Below, piece by piece: positions 62,950 to 64,000 of a stretch of DNA of 64,000 bases; the stretch's first letter is position 1; every line of letters begins with the position of its first letter. Origin of the DNA: Enoplolaimus lenunculus (taxonomy: Eukaryota > Nematoda > Enoplea > Enoplida > Thoracostomopsidae); the NCBI GenBank assembly GCA_030248215.1, contig JASANG010003691.1, forward strand, positions 309,501 to 373,500. Direction: 5' to 3'. Position numbers and translations under genes: made by a program. The notes under the pieces were generated by a model that saw only the letters and a list, made by a program, of their open reading frames with translations, had not been told where the DNA came from and ran no database searches.

Positions 62950-63494
62950 GTCATGCCCCAAAGAGCTATTTGCTTCAGTTGGTAACTAGGTCATTCCAAA
63001 CCAAAATTGCTATTTGGAGCAGCCCAAACACAACTGGAATGCAAACTGTTTCTGATTGGTTGTTCAGGCTTCGCTGTGTTTGCGAAAACTGACATGTACA
63101 ATAATTATTTGCCTTCATCCTATTTGCAAATTATGAACTAAACAAAGTTTATATAGTACAGAAACGGTTTTGTGTGACCGTGCGTCGTAATGTTTAATCG
63201 AATACAGCGCTAAAGTGAGATAATACTGTTTCTATTTCTGTTGTTTTGATTAGCCAATCAAATTGCGAGTCTGTAATCTTTCACCCATATAAATCTTATT
63301 TAATTTATAGTTTGCAGGTATGGTGGAGGCAAACAATTACTGTGCAAGGCAGTTTTCTCGAATACAATCATACCTGAACAACCAATCAACATCAGTTTGC
63401 ATTCCAGTAAAATTTATTGGGCTGCCCCAAATAGCAATTGTCGTTTGGAACGTCCCAGTTTCCAACTGGGAGAAACAGCTGTTTGGGGCACGAC
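62950..63494. mobile_element. Foldback element with about 150-bp terminal inverted repeats
   Basis: GTCATGCCCCAAAGAGCTAT at the left is mirrored by AGCTGTTTGGGGCACGAC at the right. The mirror continues inward through GGAATGCAAACTG and GATTGGTTGTTCAGG to about 63100 / 63350. Flanks are ATATATGT/ATATATAC. Class unknown. Confidence 0.8.
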
Positions 63495-63763
63495 ATATAT
63501 ACGTTTGTTTAGTTAAAGGGTTAAATTCGTGATGGAAGTCGTGTAGTCAAGGGCATAACTACCATTTTATACTTCAAAAATTTAAATTTTATAGCGATCG
63601 TAGTGAACGAAAAAAGTTGTTATTGCGAATTGCATACGCCATTGGGTGTAGCATTCTGATGTTGTTTCATAAGGCTTCATACATATGTCCTGTAAATGCA
63701 ACAAAGCTCGTATGATTTGTAATTGCTTAAATATTGTTTCCACTGCTTTTTGCCGTTAGACTA

Positions 63764-63972
63764 AACTGTAAAAACTGGTGTATCAAATTGACTTTGTCCA
63801 AAATAGGCTCTACGGGACTACACAAACGGAGTCAAATTCGACTCCACCAGAGTCAAACGTGCAACTAAGTGAGTCGAATTCGACTGTGGCGAAATCAAAC
63901 TTGACTCAGTTTGTGCAGTCCCGTAAAGCATACTTCGGAGATAATCAATTTGACTCACCATTTTTTGCAGTG
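63764..63972. mobile_element. Foldback MITE, CACTG-end family 1
   Basis: A full palindromic copy, somewhat diverged, flanked by TA (63762-63763, 63973-63974). Confidence 0.85.
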
Positions 63973-64000
63973 TATAGCTTTGTTTATTCCATTTTTAAAG

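Noticed and set aside
1-64000. CRISPR array, rRNA, LTR retroelement or virus-derived gene
   Set aside because: No spaced direct repeats of CRISPR type, no rRNA-like block, and no reverse transcriptase, integrase, capsid or envelope-like frame was seen.

Overview
This is a gene-sparse, AT-rich piece of an animal nuclear genome, very rich in small DNA transposons. Five protein genes can be read exon by exon: each junction below keeps frame and lies at a usable splice signal. Left to right they are TCAIM (+, 2892-5767), metaxin-2 MTX2 (-, 8463-13399), an ANKRD28/44/52-type ankyrin-repeat subunit of protein phosphatase 6 (-, 27 exons found, 15999-44514), a four-TM PY-motif protein resembling LAPTM4 (+, 24900-27834) lying inside an 8.1 kb intron of the ankyrin gene on the opposite strand, and a cuticlin-like ZP-domain membrane protein (+, 54188-62893, 5' exon(s) not placed). 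Matches to known families are from memory of those sequences; no search was run.

Organism: a cuticlin-like ZP gene, many short introns, and repeated TTAGGC hexamer arrays (the nematode telomere hexamer) suggest a nematode or close ecdysozoan relative. This is an inference. The high repeat load and long introns do not look like Caenorhabditis.

Most other DNA is short non-autonomous transposons, many with readable target-site duplications (TSDs). They include hAT-like MITEs with 8-bp TSDs in several families, foldback elements with CACTG ends and 2-bp (mostly TA) TSDs, TTAA-flanked piggyBac-like MITEs carrying a tRNA-like segment, a TTA-flanked Harbinger-like element filled with a 25-bp GC-rich minisatellite, tRNA-derived SINE-like copies, and a dimeric AT-rich satellite in two ankyrin-gene introns. 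I saw no LTR retroelement, virus-derived gene, CRISPR array or rRNA.

The genes act separately: two are mitochondrial (TCAIM, MTX2), one is a phosphatase scaffold, one is probably a lysosomal or endosomal membrane protein, and one is an apical extracellular-matrix protein. The most striking observations concern transposons meeting genes. An 8-bp-TSD MITE sits exactly at the old stop codon of the LAPTM4-like gene and now supplies its last 23 residues. Another abuts a ZP-gene splice acceptor. A roughly 90-bp inverted duplication places one ankyrin-gene 3' splice site inside a potential hairpin. Two MITE families carry telomere-like TTAGGC arrays.
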